In this document: piece after piece, positions 1-12,900 of the stretch
Numbering within the stretch: position 1 is the first letter of the stretch
How the letters are laid out: each line of letters begins with the position of its first letter
NCBI GenBank assembly: GCA_013399855.1
Contig: VXAY01001101.1
Span: 496,001-560,000, forward strand
DNA: 64,000 nucleotides
From: Oxyruncus cristatus
Lineage: Eukaryota > Chordata > Aves > Passeriformes > Cotingidae
Direction of reading: 5' to 3'
Notes under the pieces: model-generated
Told to the model about the DNA's origin: nothing
What the model saw: only the letters and a program-made list of their open reading frames with translations
Database searches by the model: none
Position numbers and translations under genes: made by a program

Positions 1-3000
1 AGAAAAGTCAAGAGTGCACTTTAAACCATTTTCCATTTAATACGGAATTGTTTCATACAGAGTGGAACCTTTTCTTTTAAATAAGGTGTCAAATATGGCT
101 TTCTATATGCATCAAAGAAATAGCTGTGTGGAAATAGATGTCACATTTCAAACTGGCACAGAATTGCCCTTCTTTTTCAACTTAGAAGGTATCACAGATT
201 TTTGCCAAAATACCTACTCGTCTGATCTCACTTATGTGTTAAAAATCATCACCACATACACTGCATTTAAGTTATTTTGACATTTGGTCTTTTTTGTGAA
301 TGTATAAAGCACATTTAGCCTACTTTCAAAAATATATTGTGTGCAATAAGATTTGTTTCTTCAGCAAAAAGAAAACACTCTGTGATGTACCTTTACGTGT
401 TTCTGCTGCAAAGCTCACATAGTTTTACGACTTTAGCATTAACTGCTCCTGAAAGGAGGTCACTTGGACTCTGTTCTCTGCACTTAAAATAAAGATTCTT
501 GTGTAAGGGTCAAAAGTCTGTACCCAAATGCTAAACTGCATGCAGCTAGATCAAAACTACCATGTCCAATATTGCTTTGGTTTATATCAAAATGAGGAAC
601 CATGGATCTATGAATATACTACTTTAATATAATATTAATATATTATAGTGATAATATTACCATTTGGGGGCCTTATATTAACTTTTGGGCCTTAATGTTA
701 ACATTTTGTGGTCATAGTGACACATACAGTCCTCATGTTCACTTAATGAGCTTCCAAGTATAATCAAAATGGACACAGATACTGTCAGAAAGTAAATAAG
801 GGAGGAAGGATTTAATTCTGGTTTTTAATCTAGAAAATCATTTTCAGCACTGATTGATATAATTCAGTGGAGTCATCGGTTTTCAGTTTAAATATGTTGA
901 TTAAATAAGCACAGGTTTAAATATCAGCCAGTAGAGTGAAGCTGAAATACAGCAGCCCAGATTTCCTATTCTACCAAAACAGACTTCAGACAGGAGAAAC
1001 TTGCTGCTGTTTGCAAGGACATAAATATATGATTTTGGATTTATTTTAAACCTTTGCTCTAAACATTATAAACCTTTGGCAACAAACAGTTTAGAAGAAA
1101 GCTAACATAGTTTTTGCTCAGTAAATTCTTCATTAGTTTAGCCCTTGCAATGTCTCTTTTACTGCGTGGAAAGTTTTGAAATCCCAAACCAAACAACAGT
1201 CTTTTTAAGAAATGCTATGATGTTTTGAATTACATCACAGTAAAATCAGACATTTGTAGACAAATCATAAATTTTTCACGTTTACATCCTTTTGCAAATC
1301 AGATTCTTTTTTTAAGAGACAGATCACAGGCTGAGTTGTGTAACATGGCTTTAACAAATTTCAGTTTTTACTGAATGTCAGGCTTCAAATTTGCTCCTGC
1401 AAATTTCTATTTCAATGCAATATCAAATGGTGCCATGGTTATTAGGTACCAGTATGATCATGATAGCCACAAATGTGCTTTATTCCTGCTTTTTCCCCCC
1501 ATGCCTCATCTGCCCCAGGCCTGCATTGACTCCCTTCTGGTGTCTGTTAGAGACACACTCCTTCTCACGAATCATGAATTCTATGTTTTCAAAGGGACAA
1601 TTACACTATTTGGAATCAGCTTCCAGTACTTGAGTAAAGGCTGTAGGCTTTTAGAGGAAGCAATATTTGCTGCATAGACAGAAAGGGATAGATTAATAAA
1701 ACAGGTGACATAGTTGCTCTGAAAAATGAAGCGGTTTGAAATGAGGATTTGTGTTAATCTGCTAGAAAAATTGCTCCTGGGACTTTCCACTGGGATTATT
1801 GCAGACAAGATGAACATAAATGACTATCAAATCCTTGTTTCTTACCTTTCATTTTCTTTTTCACCTGACTTCTACTTTTTCATTTTTCAAGTACGGTGTT
1901 CCGTCTTCTTTAGTGGTTCCTCCATATCTTTAAAGTTCTTTCCTTCTGTTAAGCAAAGATAAAGCCTTTTAATTATTGATTTTTTTAACTTTTTTCAAAT
2001 CTCTTTTAATGGCTCAAAACAATAAAATACTATAGTTACTAGTAGTTCTCCACTACTTGATAAAAACAAAGTCCACCTCGGCTGTCACTCTTAGCATCCT
2101 CCTTAGTTCTTTCTTTATTTTCTAGAGCCAGACATGCCCACTGGGTAATTCCTTCAGGAATTGTTCAGAGCCATGCTCCAAGCAGGAGGAATGTGCAGGA
2201 GTTTTTGGGGACCTAAATATTTCTGAGTTGGTTTGTTTAAATCCTTTGCACTGGGTATTGCAGAATACTGACAATAAATAATTCTTGGTTTGGAGGAACC
2301 TGTTTATAAAATCACCTTCATTAATCTTTTCAGATGCTTGTAACAGAAAATTGATAGGATAGGACAGTCTGAACTGGTCTGTTTAGTAAGAGAAGGACTA
2401 GAGGGTGGGCTGTCTGCTACTGATGGAAGTCCATGATTCCACCCTAAACTGGACAAAACCAGGTAAACCTTCCTCCATTTGCTCAAGCAGCTCACCCTGG
2501 CGAAGCGACCTGCAGCTCATTGATTTCACAGCACGTTCTGAAAGAGATGAGCAATGTGTGAAGCTTCCTGAAATAACTGAGCATTCTTTAATATTGCAGT
2601 AGCACTGGCTTACCTGTAGTATTAACAAAACCATGATATATTTTGTTGCATGTCACATGTTTCTTAACAGACTTTATTACTTGGCTTTGTATCTCAAATG
2701 GTCTCTTGTTCCAACAGAGTAGCTCATAGGTCACGAAGTAATGATGTGCTTAGTTAACAGAATATTTCTAATGATCTTGTGTAACAGCCTTCCCAGTCTT
2801 TCAAAATGTAGCTTTCGATGGGCTCCTGTCAGGGAACAAACTTACCTTGCACATGTCATATTTCACGCTATGAACCTCAATAAACCAGGGCCAATCTGAC
2901 TGATGCAGAGTGAATACACTGAGCTAGGGTAGCTGTGATTTCATGGCAAAGTACAGGAGGGACACAGCAGAGCAGACATCTGTGGCTTCTGACCCTGTCA

Positions 3001-5085
3001 GGGTAATTTATTTCGTGAGAGCTAATGAAGTCTAATGAGATAGCAAATCCAGAGCACTGGATAATCCATAACCCTCCATTACCTGGGTAAGAGGAGTATT
3101 GGTACATTAGCAGTAGTTTTACTCCTACTAAATTTTACCAAGCTACATTAGAGTAGAACACTTTTATAAATATGGTCTCACAGAAGATCAAAACTGACTG
3201 TTATAATATTATTCCCTTGTGAAAGCTGTCACTATAATCCACAGATTTTTCAGCCTGCCCCAGGGCAGTGTGTGTGATCCTGGCAGTGCTTGGGACAGCC
3301 AAGGTAGCTGAAGCCCAGGGCAGTGCCTGGTGTTTGCCTCCCTCCTTTACTCACATATTAAAGGTGATATTATTTTTGTTACTTGAAAAAAAAGCAGAGA
3401 TTACTTTATTCAGAGAAAGCCTGGATTTACACAATAGCTCTTATAACAGTCATGGCTGGCTTCATCATTACTGGTAAAGAATTGAAGGGCTTTGGAAAAG
3501 TGCAATAGTTTGAGATGTTATTATCCTGAGTGGAGACAGTGGCTACCCCAGCCCCTTGTCTCTGAGAGTAATTTCACTGAAGACTTTGGTTTTAGATACA
3601 ATTTCATAAAAGTTCCAGCAAAAGCTTTCCCAAATGATTAATATTTATCCCTCTTAAGGGGAAAATGTATTGGCAAGTGGGAGGGCTATATTTTTGTTTT
3701 GTTTGGTTTTGTGGGGGGTTGGGTTGATTGGCTCATTAGGTATTTGTTTTTGGGTTTTTTTTAAGCAGTCCTTGCACATCATTAAACTTCCACTCATCTA
3801 GAAGGCTTTGCAACAAGAATCTAAACAGAAATATTTGCCACATTATGTTAAAGCAGGTAGACGTGTCTCCTAGGGATTCCCTCTGTAACAGGACTTCACA
3901 TTCAAGGTCATATAATTGCTTCTCTTACAGAGAAACAACACAGCTAACACTGCCTTAAGGTCAAGGGCCTCCAGGTGACACCAGAAACCTCTTGGGGCAA
4001 AGCCATAGCCATGCAAGAGGAGGCAGTCGGCCTCCCATCACTGTAAAGTTCTTGGACAGACCAAGAAGGGGATGCTCCTCTAGAAGGGTGCCTGGGGGAG
4101 ATGAAAATTTCCACTGTCACCCAACTGAACAGTGGCAAAATTATGAAAACAGAGACTACAGAACTACAGAACTTTGCTGAAGTGCTAAAATATCAGCACT
4201 TTCTCTGTAGCTTGTGAGTCACAGTAGCTCTGTGGCTGGTTAGCAGATGGTGAGATGAGGCAGACAGTGTGCCATGTCTCATCTATTTTGAAATAAATGA
4301 GGAACATGTTCTCTATAAGGAAAATAAAGCCACAATGTTTTCCTTTGAAGGTAAATCGTGGTCTTTCTCTACGACAGCATGTTTACTGATAGGAAGGAAT
4401 ATAAAAACAATCACTTTAAGGCACTACATAGTCCCTGCAACACTCAGGGCCACTCCATAGGCTACTACTCCACCACAGTCTCTACTTGCCAAGTTAGATC
4501 TTCCCAGCTTTACTCCCTTCAATCCTACTTATATGATGCTGACATTGTTTGCAACCAATTACTGACTTTACCATTCCTAACCCTACTTTTTCAAGTATTC
4601 AAAAAAATGCACAGTTGGTGCTCTATGTGTGTAAGCTTAAGAAGGGACTACAGTTTAGCCAGAGTCAAATTAAAATATACTTAACTTTAAAAATATGCTT
4701 TTCTGCCATTTGAGACACAAATATGAAAAGCTTTTAAGAGTCAATTCATGTGCCAACTGTTTAGACGAACAAATAGTTTTAAATGAAAACAAGTGTCTTG
4801 CCAACTTCTTTAGAAACACCCATTGCCATTATATTTAAATAGTTAAGCATTATCTTACTTTAGTGCCTAAGCAACTTGCTTAAATAGAATTAAATATCAA
4901 AATAAGGACATAGTATGAAAGAAGCAGCTTTCTAAAGGGGGCAGATGCAGCTCTAATGTAGCAAGCATCTCTGAGGAATTGAATATGGAATCCCAAAAGA
5001 AGCTGTTATTTTTAAGTGTAACATACAGAAACTGAGATACACAGCATAGTGTCATTTGGTTGTTCTTATCCTTGATTTCCTATAA
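1..5085. other. intergenic DNA, no gene recognised
   Basis: AT-rich sequence with no reading frame that I recognise or that has a supported exon structure. Open frames are short and scattered over both strands. A very AT-rich patch with several TAATAT/ATATTA words lies near 600-660. GC-richer patches near 2400-2560 and 3950-4120 contain open frames on both strands at once, as chance frames do. Distal 3' flank of PLOD2, about 47-52 kb beyond its stop codon. Confidence 0.6.
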
Positions 5086-5328
5086 TCCTAGAATTGATTG
5101 GGTTGGAAGGGACCTTAAAGATCGTCTCATTCCGACCCTTCTGCCATGGGCAGGGACACCTTCCACTAGACAAGGTTGCTCAAAGCCCCATCCAGCCTGG
5201 CCCTGAATACTTGCAGGGATGGGACATCCACAGGTTCCCTGAGCAATCTGTACCAGTGTCTCACCACCCTCATAGTAAAGAATTGCACAGGCCCTCTCTC
5301 AAGCCTGTCAAAGTCCCTCTGAATGGAA
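5086..5328 (-). mobile_element. CR1 LINE fragment, 3'-end piece, diverged
   Basis: Read on the + strand, the block opens with a decayed TAGAAT motif followed by GGGTTGGAAGGGACCTTAAA and then a CCATGGGCAGGGACACCTTCC-like segment. This is the reverse complement of the 3' end of avian CR1 retrotransposons, so the element lies on the minus strand. Up to about 5280 (CATAGTAAAGAATT) it follows the usual CR1 tail. From about 5286 (CACAGGCCCTCTCTCAAGCC) it does not continue as that tail does, so there is an internal deletion or a junction with another repeat. No coding capacity remains. Confidence 0.85.
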
Positions 5329-8300
5329 TTTGATCTCTTGTCAACCTACTTCATTTAGAGTTCAGAGCACCCCTAAGATTACACAGTTCCAAAAACACGA
5401 AAAGAAGAACTAATTCATATAGCTCAGCACTGGTCTGAACTGCTTCAAATCTGGACAGAGTGGTGAGACAAACACACCTCACAGGATACTAAGAACACAT
5501 TTTTAGCTATTTCAGGGACGTTACACTTCAAGCAAATTCAGTTTGCATGTTTAAATAGTTCATAAAACATATTAAGAAAGTCCAAGTCTCTTTACAGTCT
5601 TTTAATGGATATATAAAATTTACTGAAGAACAGCATTATAATAACTAGGAGAAACAAAAGAACCAGTGAAGTTTTCTAAGACAGAAAAGTGCTTTCTTAG
5701 AGAAACCAAGGTGGAAAAGGAGATAAGAGCTGTGACAAAGAAGAATTATAGACCTTTGGCAGAAAGGTGGGTTTTTTTAATCTGTTTTGTAGCAATCTTA
5801 ACATCAAGCAAATTCCTTTAGGCTCACTATGAATTGTCTGCAGTTCTGGGCTAGCTAAGCCTAGAAGGTGCTATTACACTTATCTGATTGGCAATGTTAC
5901 TATTGCAGGGTGTAAATCAAAACAAAACCAAATGAAAGGTAAGTAATGTAGATATTCTGCTACTTTTTACAATGTTCCTGTCTGGAAAGGATTTCTTTTG
6001 ATGTGAGAGTAAATCAAAATAAGACAAAGTAATAATAATAATACTGTGTTATCTATCTATCCAATCATTAAAATTAAAAAATCCCAGCATTTTCCAATCA
6101 GTTAATGGGCTATTTATTGCTTCTACTATTATTTTATACTTCCAGGTACTCAAAATGTCTACAAGAACATAGTAATAAAACTATCACCATACTACAGCAA
6201 GACAGGTTGCCTGGAGAATATCATTCCAAAAGACTCAACTTACTTTCTCTTTGTTCTCTAGCACATGCAGGTTGAATATTTACTTTTTGCTTCAAACTTA
6301 ATTATTTTATCCATAAAGTTGTCTCTCTTGAGCAGAGTTTCCTTTTAGAGCACTGCACTGTTGTATGTGGCCAAAGCACACCAAGCCTGCACATGTGCAC
6401 TGCTTCCTCAGGCATCTGAATCTGGGCCAGGCAGGGATTCACCGGGAGGACTATCAGCCCTGCAGCCCCCTGTTGGCATCGCCGGTGTCACACACACACA
6501 CATACTGTCATGCAGAAAAGCAGGCATCCAGGAGGATGCCAGTGCCAGGCTCCCCTGGGCTTCTGGCATCTCCCTCTCTGTCTGTCTCTGTCATTAACCA
6601 CTCATGGACCACCTGAACCGTACACCACCTTCACAGGGCAGGCTTGTGCCTCTTTCACACTGAGTAAGTTATTGCCATTGTATCTTACAGTTCTTGGCAA
6701 TTCCTGCTCCAGTTAGATGTAATATTTGTGCTGGGGAAACCTTCCAAAGAGATGGTTGTATTTGCTGCTCAGTGACAGGAATGTCCTTCAGATGGATCTG
6801 CTCTCCTTATTTTAACCACTGCATCTGCTTTGTATGCTACATACCCCTGTTCTTTTCATGGTTTTATCTTTTTAAGCCTACAGTTTCTTTTACTGATCCG
6901 CTGACTTAACAGTCTCCATGATCCACACTTTCTTCTTATGGATCTGTTTTCTCCATGATGGATCAGAAACTGCTGCAGGTATTGGACCTATGTGCCTGTG
7001 AAGAAATGACCCAGCTGCAGTTTATGCTGTTTCTGCACTCCACCTTTGCCTCAGGCATCAATGTCATAGTGTCACCTGAACATACCTACTTCCTTGCTTC
7101 ACAACTGAATTTTTATCCCGGTTGATTTACAATCTGCTCCCAGACCAGTTCTTTTGAAAGATGGATTACCTTGGTACTTGAGTCATTAAATTCATGATTA
7201 AGCCAATCTATCTTTAAGTCCCTAGACCTGATCAGTTTTAAACCCATTGCCTCAAGTATACCTGAACAAAGCTTTTGTACCATTTTTTTTCTCTGATGCA
7301 GATAGCCTGGATCACACTGGACAGGACTATCTGACTCAAACAGGCTGCCAGCCCAGTCCAACAGGACTTCATACCCCCAGCACAGAGCAAATATTTTCCA
7401 GGCTGCTTTGAAGTTCAAAAATTGTTTATAAAGTTTCAAAATTTATCACCACCCTGGACCTCTAAAGGATGGGCAAACTCTTCAAGTCTTTGAGGTGTCA
7501 CAACCGAGCGCATGACAAGCTAAAACCTGTCCGAAGAAATCCACCTCTCTCCACTCTCTGAAATGCTGAACAGGCATTCGTGAAGCATAACGGTTATGTA
7601 AAAAGTCCCCATGTTATATATAATTAGTGAATGCATGAGCAGGCAATGGGCTAGTTAGTATTTCTTCTTGGTTCCTGTATTGTCATACGTGATTAACCTT
7701 TCATAACTTTCAGAGCACCAACCCTATGTGAGAATGCTGAAGCAGAAAAGGGCTAGGAGGGAATAAAGTTATTTGTGTAAAAGCTGATGTACTCACTTCT
7801 GAGTCCACTGCACTCAATGGTGTAGAAAAAATACATGTTGAAATAGAGGTCAGCAGATTGGAGGCAAACAGCTATGTAAGAAGGAAAAGAACTGGGCAGA
7901 CCAGACTTAGAATAACAAAAGCTGAATATGAATCCCAAAGTAAAACTGTAGAAGATTCATGTATAAGTGAAAAAGGTGACATTGAAATGGGTGGTCTTGG
8001 ATGCTCTTTACTAATGTGATATTAAGTAAAAGGGCAGGAGAGTTCTTACGACTTCAGCATAAATATGACCATATTTCTGTATCATATTTTTCACAAAACT
8101 GAAAGTGCAAAAAAGGTCTCTGTGATGCCATTAAAGATAACATTCTTCAGTTTTTGGCTTGCTGAACTTAGATTCAGCTCCATTGAAATTGCTTTCTCAG
8201 ACCCTCAGAAAGTGAATGTCAGCATTGGGACTAAAGTCCAATTAAGGAATTGAGACTGGAGTAATATTGAGAGGCCTCAGACAAGATGAATGTCCCATTG

Positions 8301-9936
8301 CCTCAGGTAGAGCATAAGAAATAACATGTGTTGGGACATGAGCTATGGCATCAAAGGGGAAAAGTGTTTCTAAGGGCACAGAAGCAAAAACAATTCACAG
8401 ATCTTTGTCTTAATAAGAATTTTTCCATCTGTACCCTGCTTTGTTATGTACTTTGTGCAGATGGCTTGAGCTAGATCCCAGTTGTTGACTTTTCTACTGG
8501 CATGTTCTTGAAATACTTATTAAAATACAAGCGGAAAATCTTTAGAAATATCTACTGCAGCAGATCATCAGATTCCTGAACCACAAATTTGTTAAGGAGG
8601 TGGTCAGGTATCTTTGTAAATACATGTGATATCAGGTGAAATCACCCCTTTGCCTGCTGCCTGTTTCAGTAAGGAGCAGGCAGTACTCTCAGGCACAGTG
8701 AGGACAGCAAAAGACTTCACAACTCTGGCGCTGTGCTAAAGAGCTGCTTTTCTAAGGAGTTATTCTAGTAACTCTCAGTACCAAAGGGGAGATCCAGCGT
8801 TTGAATGCACATCTTTGTCTGCTGGCTGGAGGACACTGGTAAGGCCCAGCATAACCCTTGAGAGGTCACGCAGGGATAGGACTCATGTCCTTAAACAACA
8901 TCTAAGAGAACTAAGGAAATACTGGAGAGAGTAAACAGTGTTTTAAGTAAAAGGAGACTACTTTTGGTGTCTCTGTTTACAACTGCCTCACTTCTCAGTG
9001 AATTCAGAAACCTCAAACTCTCTCTTCATCTTCAGGCTTTTGTGGGTATAAAAATGAGCAAAATCTTTTCAGCTGACAGGATTTTGGCATGAGTCATTTG
9101 GCACCTAAATGCTGAGTTCATTCTCTCAGGCATAAATTATTTATTACTATTTATTTTTTAAAATAATAATTATTTCTTATGCCCAATGTTTATCACATGG
9201 GGAATATTTTTTTTTGCAGCAAAATGACTAAATATTTTAGAAAATTTTATCCATGCGTACACAAACATAGCTTCAGCTTATATAACCCATCTTGTACCTC
9301 TCCATTTCTATCATAAATATGATCACAGCAATTCTTTTCATCTTTCACAAAATGCTTTAGAAAACACTTGCAAAAATAATAATCAGAAATTTAACTCCTT
9401 AGAGATCTGACAGGACTGTTTACACGAGCTTTACATTTATATTCTGAAAGCTCTGCTGTTGAAAATCTGTTTATTCTGATGAGTAAAAGTTCTAAATGCC
9501 CTCGACCATCAACAAGATTAAAAAATTTAGGTTGCTCATACTTTTTTCCATTTATAACTAATATCAATGAAATGGTATCCACCAATTACATATAAGAAGC
9601 TTTTACTTCCGAGGTGCCTTTTCTAGAGCCACCTGTTCCAGATAATATCCTATTAATTTTCATTTTCAAAATGAAGAATATATTCAACTGCTTCTGTATA
9701 ATAAGTGCAGATTTTTGACAAATATATGCAGAATGATAGCTCTGCTACACTTACGGGTCTTATTTAAATTAGATCCCAGCGAAAGGCTGGAAAATAATCA
9801 GGTTTCAATGGACAAAGACCTAATTAATAAAGTGAAGTTTGCCAAAATACAAGTTCAGGTAGAATTTTCAAATTCAATTTAAAACATTTGTTCCAAAAGA
9901 ATGATTAATCAAGTAACTGGGGAAAAAAAAAAAAAA
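5329..9936. other. intergenic DNA, no gene recognised
   Basis: AT-rich DNA without a recognised gene. It contains a short (AC)n run near 6489-6502, an AAT triplet run near 6029-6041, a 57-codon ATG frame at 6955-7125, a 108-codon minus-strand frame at 7113-7439 that matches nothing I know, and an imperfect AT-rich palindrome at 9129-9183. The block ends in a poly-A tract that runs into the scaffold gap. Confidence 0.55.
9129..9183. repeat. imperfect AT-rich inverted repeat (about 55 bp)
   Basis: The left end reads GGCATAA and the right end TTATGCC, an exact 7-bp inverted pair. Inside them a TTATTTATTA-type arm faces an AATAATAATTATT arm with a few mismatches. The whole could fold into an imperfect hairpin. 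It may be a chance product of AT-rich sequence or the remnant of a short terminal-inverted-repeat element; no target-site duplication is evident. Confidence 0.5.
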
Positions 9937-9970
9937 NNNNNNNNNNNNNNNNNNNNNNNNNNNNNNNNNN
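9937..9970. other. assembly gap (34 N) inside a poly-A tract
   Basis: 34 consecutive N. Fourteen A precede the gap and thirteen A follow it, so the unresolved bases probably lie within one long A homopolymer, such as a retroposon tail or an expanded A-run that could not be read through. The true gap length is unknown. Confidence 0.97.
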
Positions 9971-12900
9971 AAAAAAAAAAAAAGGCAGGAAAAAGAAATC
10001 AAGCAGTACTGTTTTACAGTAGAATGGTAAGAAGTTTGAAGAATTTTAAGCCCAAAATTTAAATGTAACCTATGCCTACATTTTTAATAAAGATAATAAA
10101 CTAGAATATGGAGATAAAACTGTGTTTAACTAACGAACTGTGGCTATAGAAATTAAAATAACCATTTTCAAAATTCATCCGAAGCTGAAATTTATGTGTT
10201 CAGGCAAGAAATACCCATCCAGATTACTAAAAGAACTGGCATGGGGTCAGGCTTGAGACGCCTCATGCCAGAGGAAAAGTAAAACTTCCATTGACAAAAA
10301 AGGGAAAACTGAAATCCAAAGCACTTACTATGTCATCACCACCAAGACAGAATAAGTGAAACCAGAAAATTCATGAATACCATAAAATAATGAAAAATAC
10401 TGATAAAGAAAACAATGAGTAAAATGCAGCATGTGATTAATAGTGAACAGATGTATCAAAGTCATTTAACTGATTCTTGAATGAACATTGGGTGTTTTTT
10501 TGTCGCTGTGCTTCATTTTTTGAAGATGTGGAAAAGTCTGTGTTCTGCAGGAGTCATTCAGGCTGCTGAGAACCCTGGGGAACCCAGGAGCATCCCAGCC
10601 AAGCAGCTGAAGCACTTGAGTCAGTTTGTCTGCATATCCTACCATCACCTGCTTCCAATCAGCAGATCTGCAGATCTCTGAAGATGCACCTTCGTCACAA
10701 TTAGAAGGCAGAAGGTACAAATGGGACCACTAAGCCACTACAAACTTAAGAGGACAATTATAGCATTTAGCTATCAATGAATGTATCAATTCCAGATATT
10801 TATAGATAAAATTGTGTGTGCCAGTTTTTGCATATGTAAATAATTTTAGCTTTTTGGACTTTTTATTTCATGCAATATGTGGGAGACACAGTAACTTATT
10901 TTTAAAACCCACAAAACATAAGCTTCATTTCCTCCTACTTATAAAAAGATCTTGGTTTATACACTCACATGGAAATGCAGTGTTCAGCTTCCTGCTAAAC
11001 TCTTAGCATGTTTCTGCCAACTTCTCAAAATGTTTTCCTTTACCCTTGTTGATTGCAAAAAAAGCCTCCATGTGGCAAAACATACTGGAAAAGAACAGAG
11101 GTTATAAGTGGCTACAATTAATTTTTCACATTGTGAGCTGATATTCATGAACCTTTTTCCTAGAGGTGTGAAGGATGAGAAATCAGACTACAGGAAGGAA
11201 GAGTCTGGGCCTGCCCAATAGAAGCCATTTCTTCTGCCACCATGAATTGAATAATTTTCCACGGACCACAAGCCCATTATTCCTGACAACCCTCTGCCAA
11301 CTCCCATGTAAATGCAGTTACACATTTCCTAACTAAAGACTCAGCAAAAAGTCACTCAGCACTGGGGTAAGAACAAACAGTATGCATTTATGTCCTTCAA
11401 TACAGTTCATGTATGATGGACTCTACTACGGGCTCTCCATCACAGATTCTCTCTGACTGGAAATCACTGACTTGAGTCAGTAGCTGTGCTTGAGTCACAT
11501 TTCTATGTAATATTCTTCTTATAGTCAAAGAAATTATTGCACTGAAACCAATCCATTTCTTCAAGGCTGTATCCTTATTGGAGTCACCATCCCACATAAA
11601 GGATCTGCTCTGATCTAGTACAAACGAAAACTAAATAATGAAATACTCATGGCCGCAGGAGAGTGATGATAACTCCAGCTTATGCTATTTCCACTGCCTG
11701 CCCATACCATAATAATTTCTTCCAACTGGAGAAACAGAAATAAAGGCAAAAAAACCTTAAGTTCTGTTGCCCAGAGAGAGTAGGGAAAAAAAAATTAAGA
11801 TCAATAAAAATCTTTGAAGCTAAGTTTGGAATAATCTCCATTTTCTTCACCCCTGAAATAGTAACTTCACTTTTAGTAGTTGCTTCTTCCTCTTTTTGTT
11901 TACCAGATGTAGACAGTGAATTGTAGCAAAATAAAAACAGAACTGTCTTTCCCCTTCCAGCCCTTATTCCTGCATGCTTCTTCATATGGTTTTATTTTTA
12001 AACATTTTCCCATAAAGATGTAACTTACTTTAGGGCTTACTTCAAGGAAGCTTCCAACAAGTTCCCATATGCGATTGCTTAACCCAGAACAGCTGAGCTT
12101 TGTAAATCAGCAACAGACCCAGCAGCACTCTCTGACTGCACTAGGCTGATGGGTTTTGCCTATTTGTAGTGCAGTCAGTTCACTAATGAGGAGCTGGCAA
12201 GAGGCACAATGCCCCCTGGACCTCATTAAACGAGCTTATTTTGGCCTGCTGAAACCTTACCTCAGGACTTGAGCACAGAGGCTGGAGCAGAAGTGCTACT
12301 GCAAAAATGGGGTTCTGTCTCCCCGTGGAGGTGGGCTCTTCATGAAGAGTTTTAAGTCAAGTTTCCTCCCTGTGACTGTCTCTCTAGGTGTGACATAAGG
12401 ATGCAATGACACTTTAATAGAAGTGGGTTTACCTCAGAAACTTGTTGATATTCAAACTGAGGAGGCTCAGCCCCAGCCTGGGGACCTCTCTGCCCCCCCA
12501 CACATCAACTTCTCTCACACTGACAATCTTCAAGCACATAGTGGCCCTGAGGAGCTGGCCAGTTTTAAACTTAACAAATTGCACAGGCAGCTTCCCAAAG
12601 TAAGGGAAATTGCTGAGTGGCAGCAGAGCCAACCCACGCCGCACTCTGCTCCCAGCAAGGCAGAACTGGGGCTGCAGAACAGGGAAAAACACATTAACAG
12701 TGCTCTAGTCAAAACTCATTACTCAGTTCTCTCAGGTGTAGGGGAGTCTGAAAGTGAACTGCAGTCATTAGTGCTTCCTAACCTGCTCTCATTCTCCTCA
12801 GCTGTCATGTCCACGTTTGCTATTTCTAGCTCAGACCTGCTGGCAAAAGAGATGCTTATGAAGTGAAGCTCAAGTGCCAACTCCAGGGGTCCCTTGAGGC

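Noticed and set aside
12423..12866. 147-codon plus-strand open frame
   Set aside because: It starts only at GTG, has no splice sites or recognisable domain, and overlaps a minus-strand frame.
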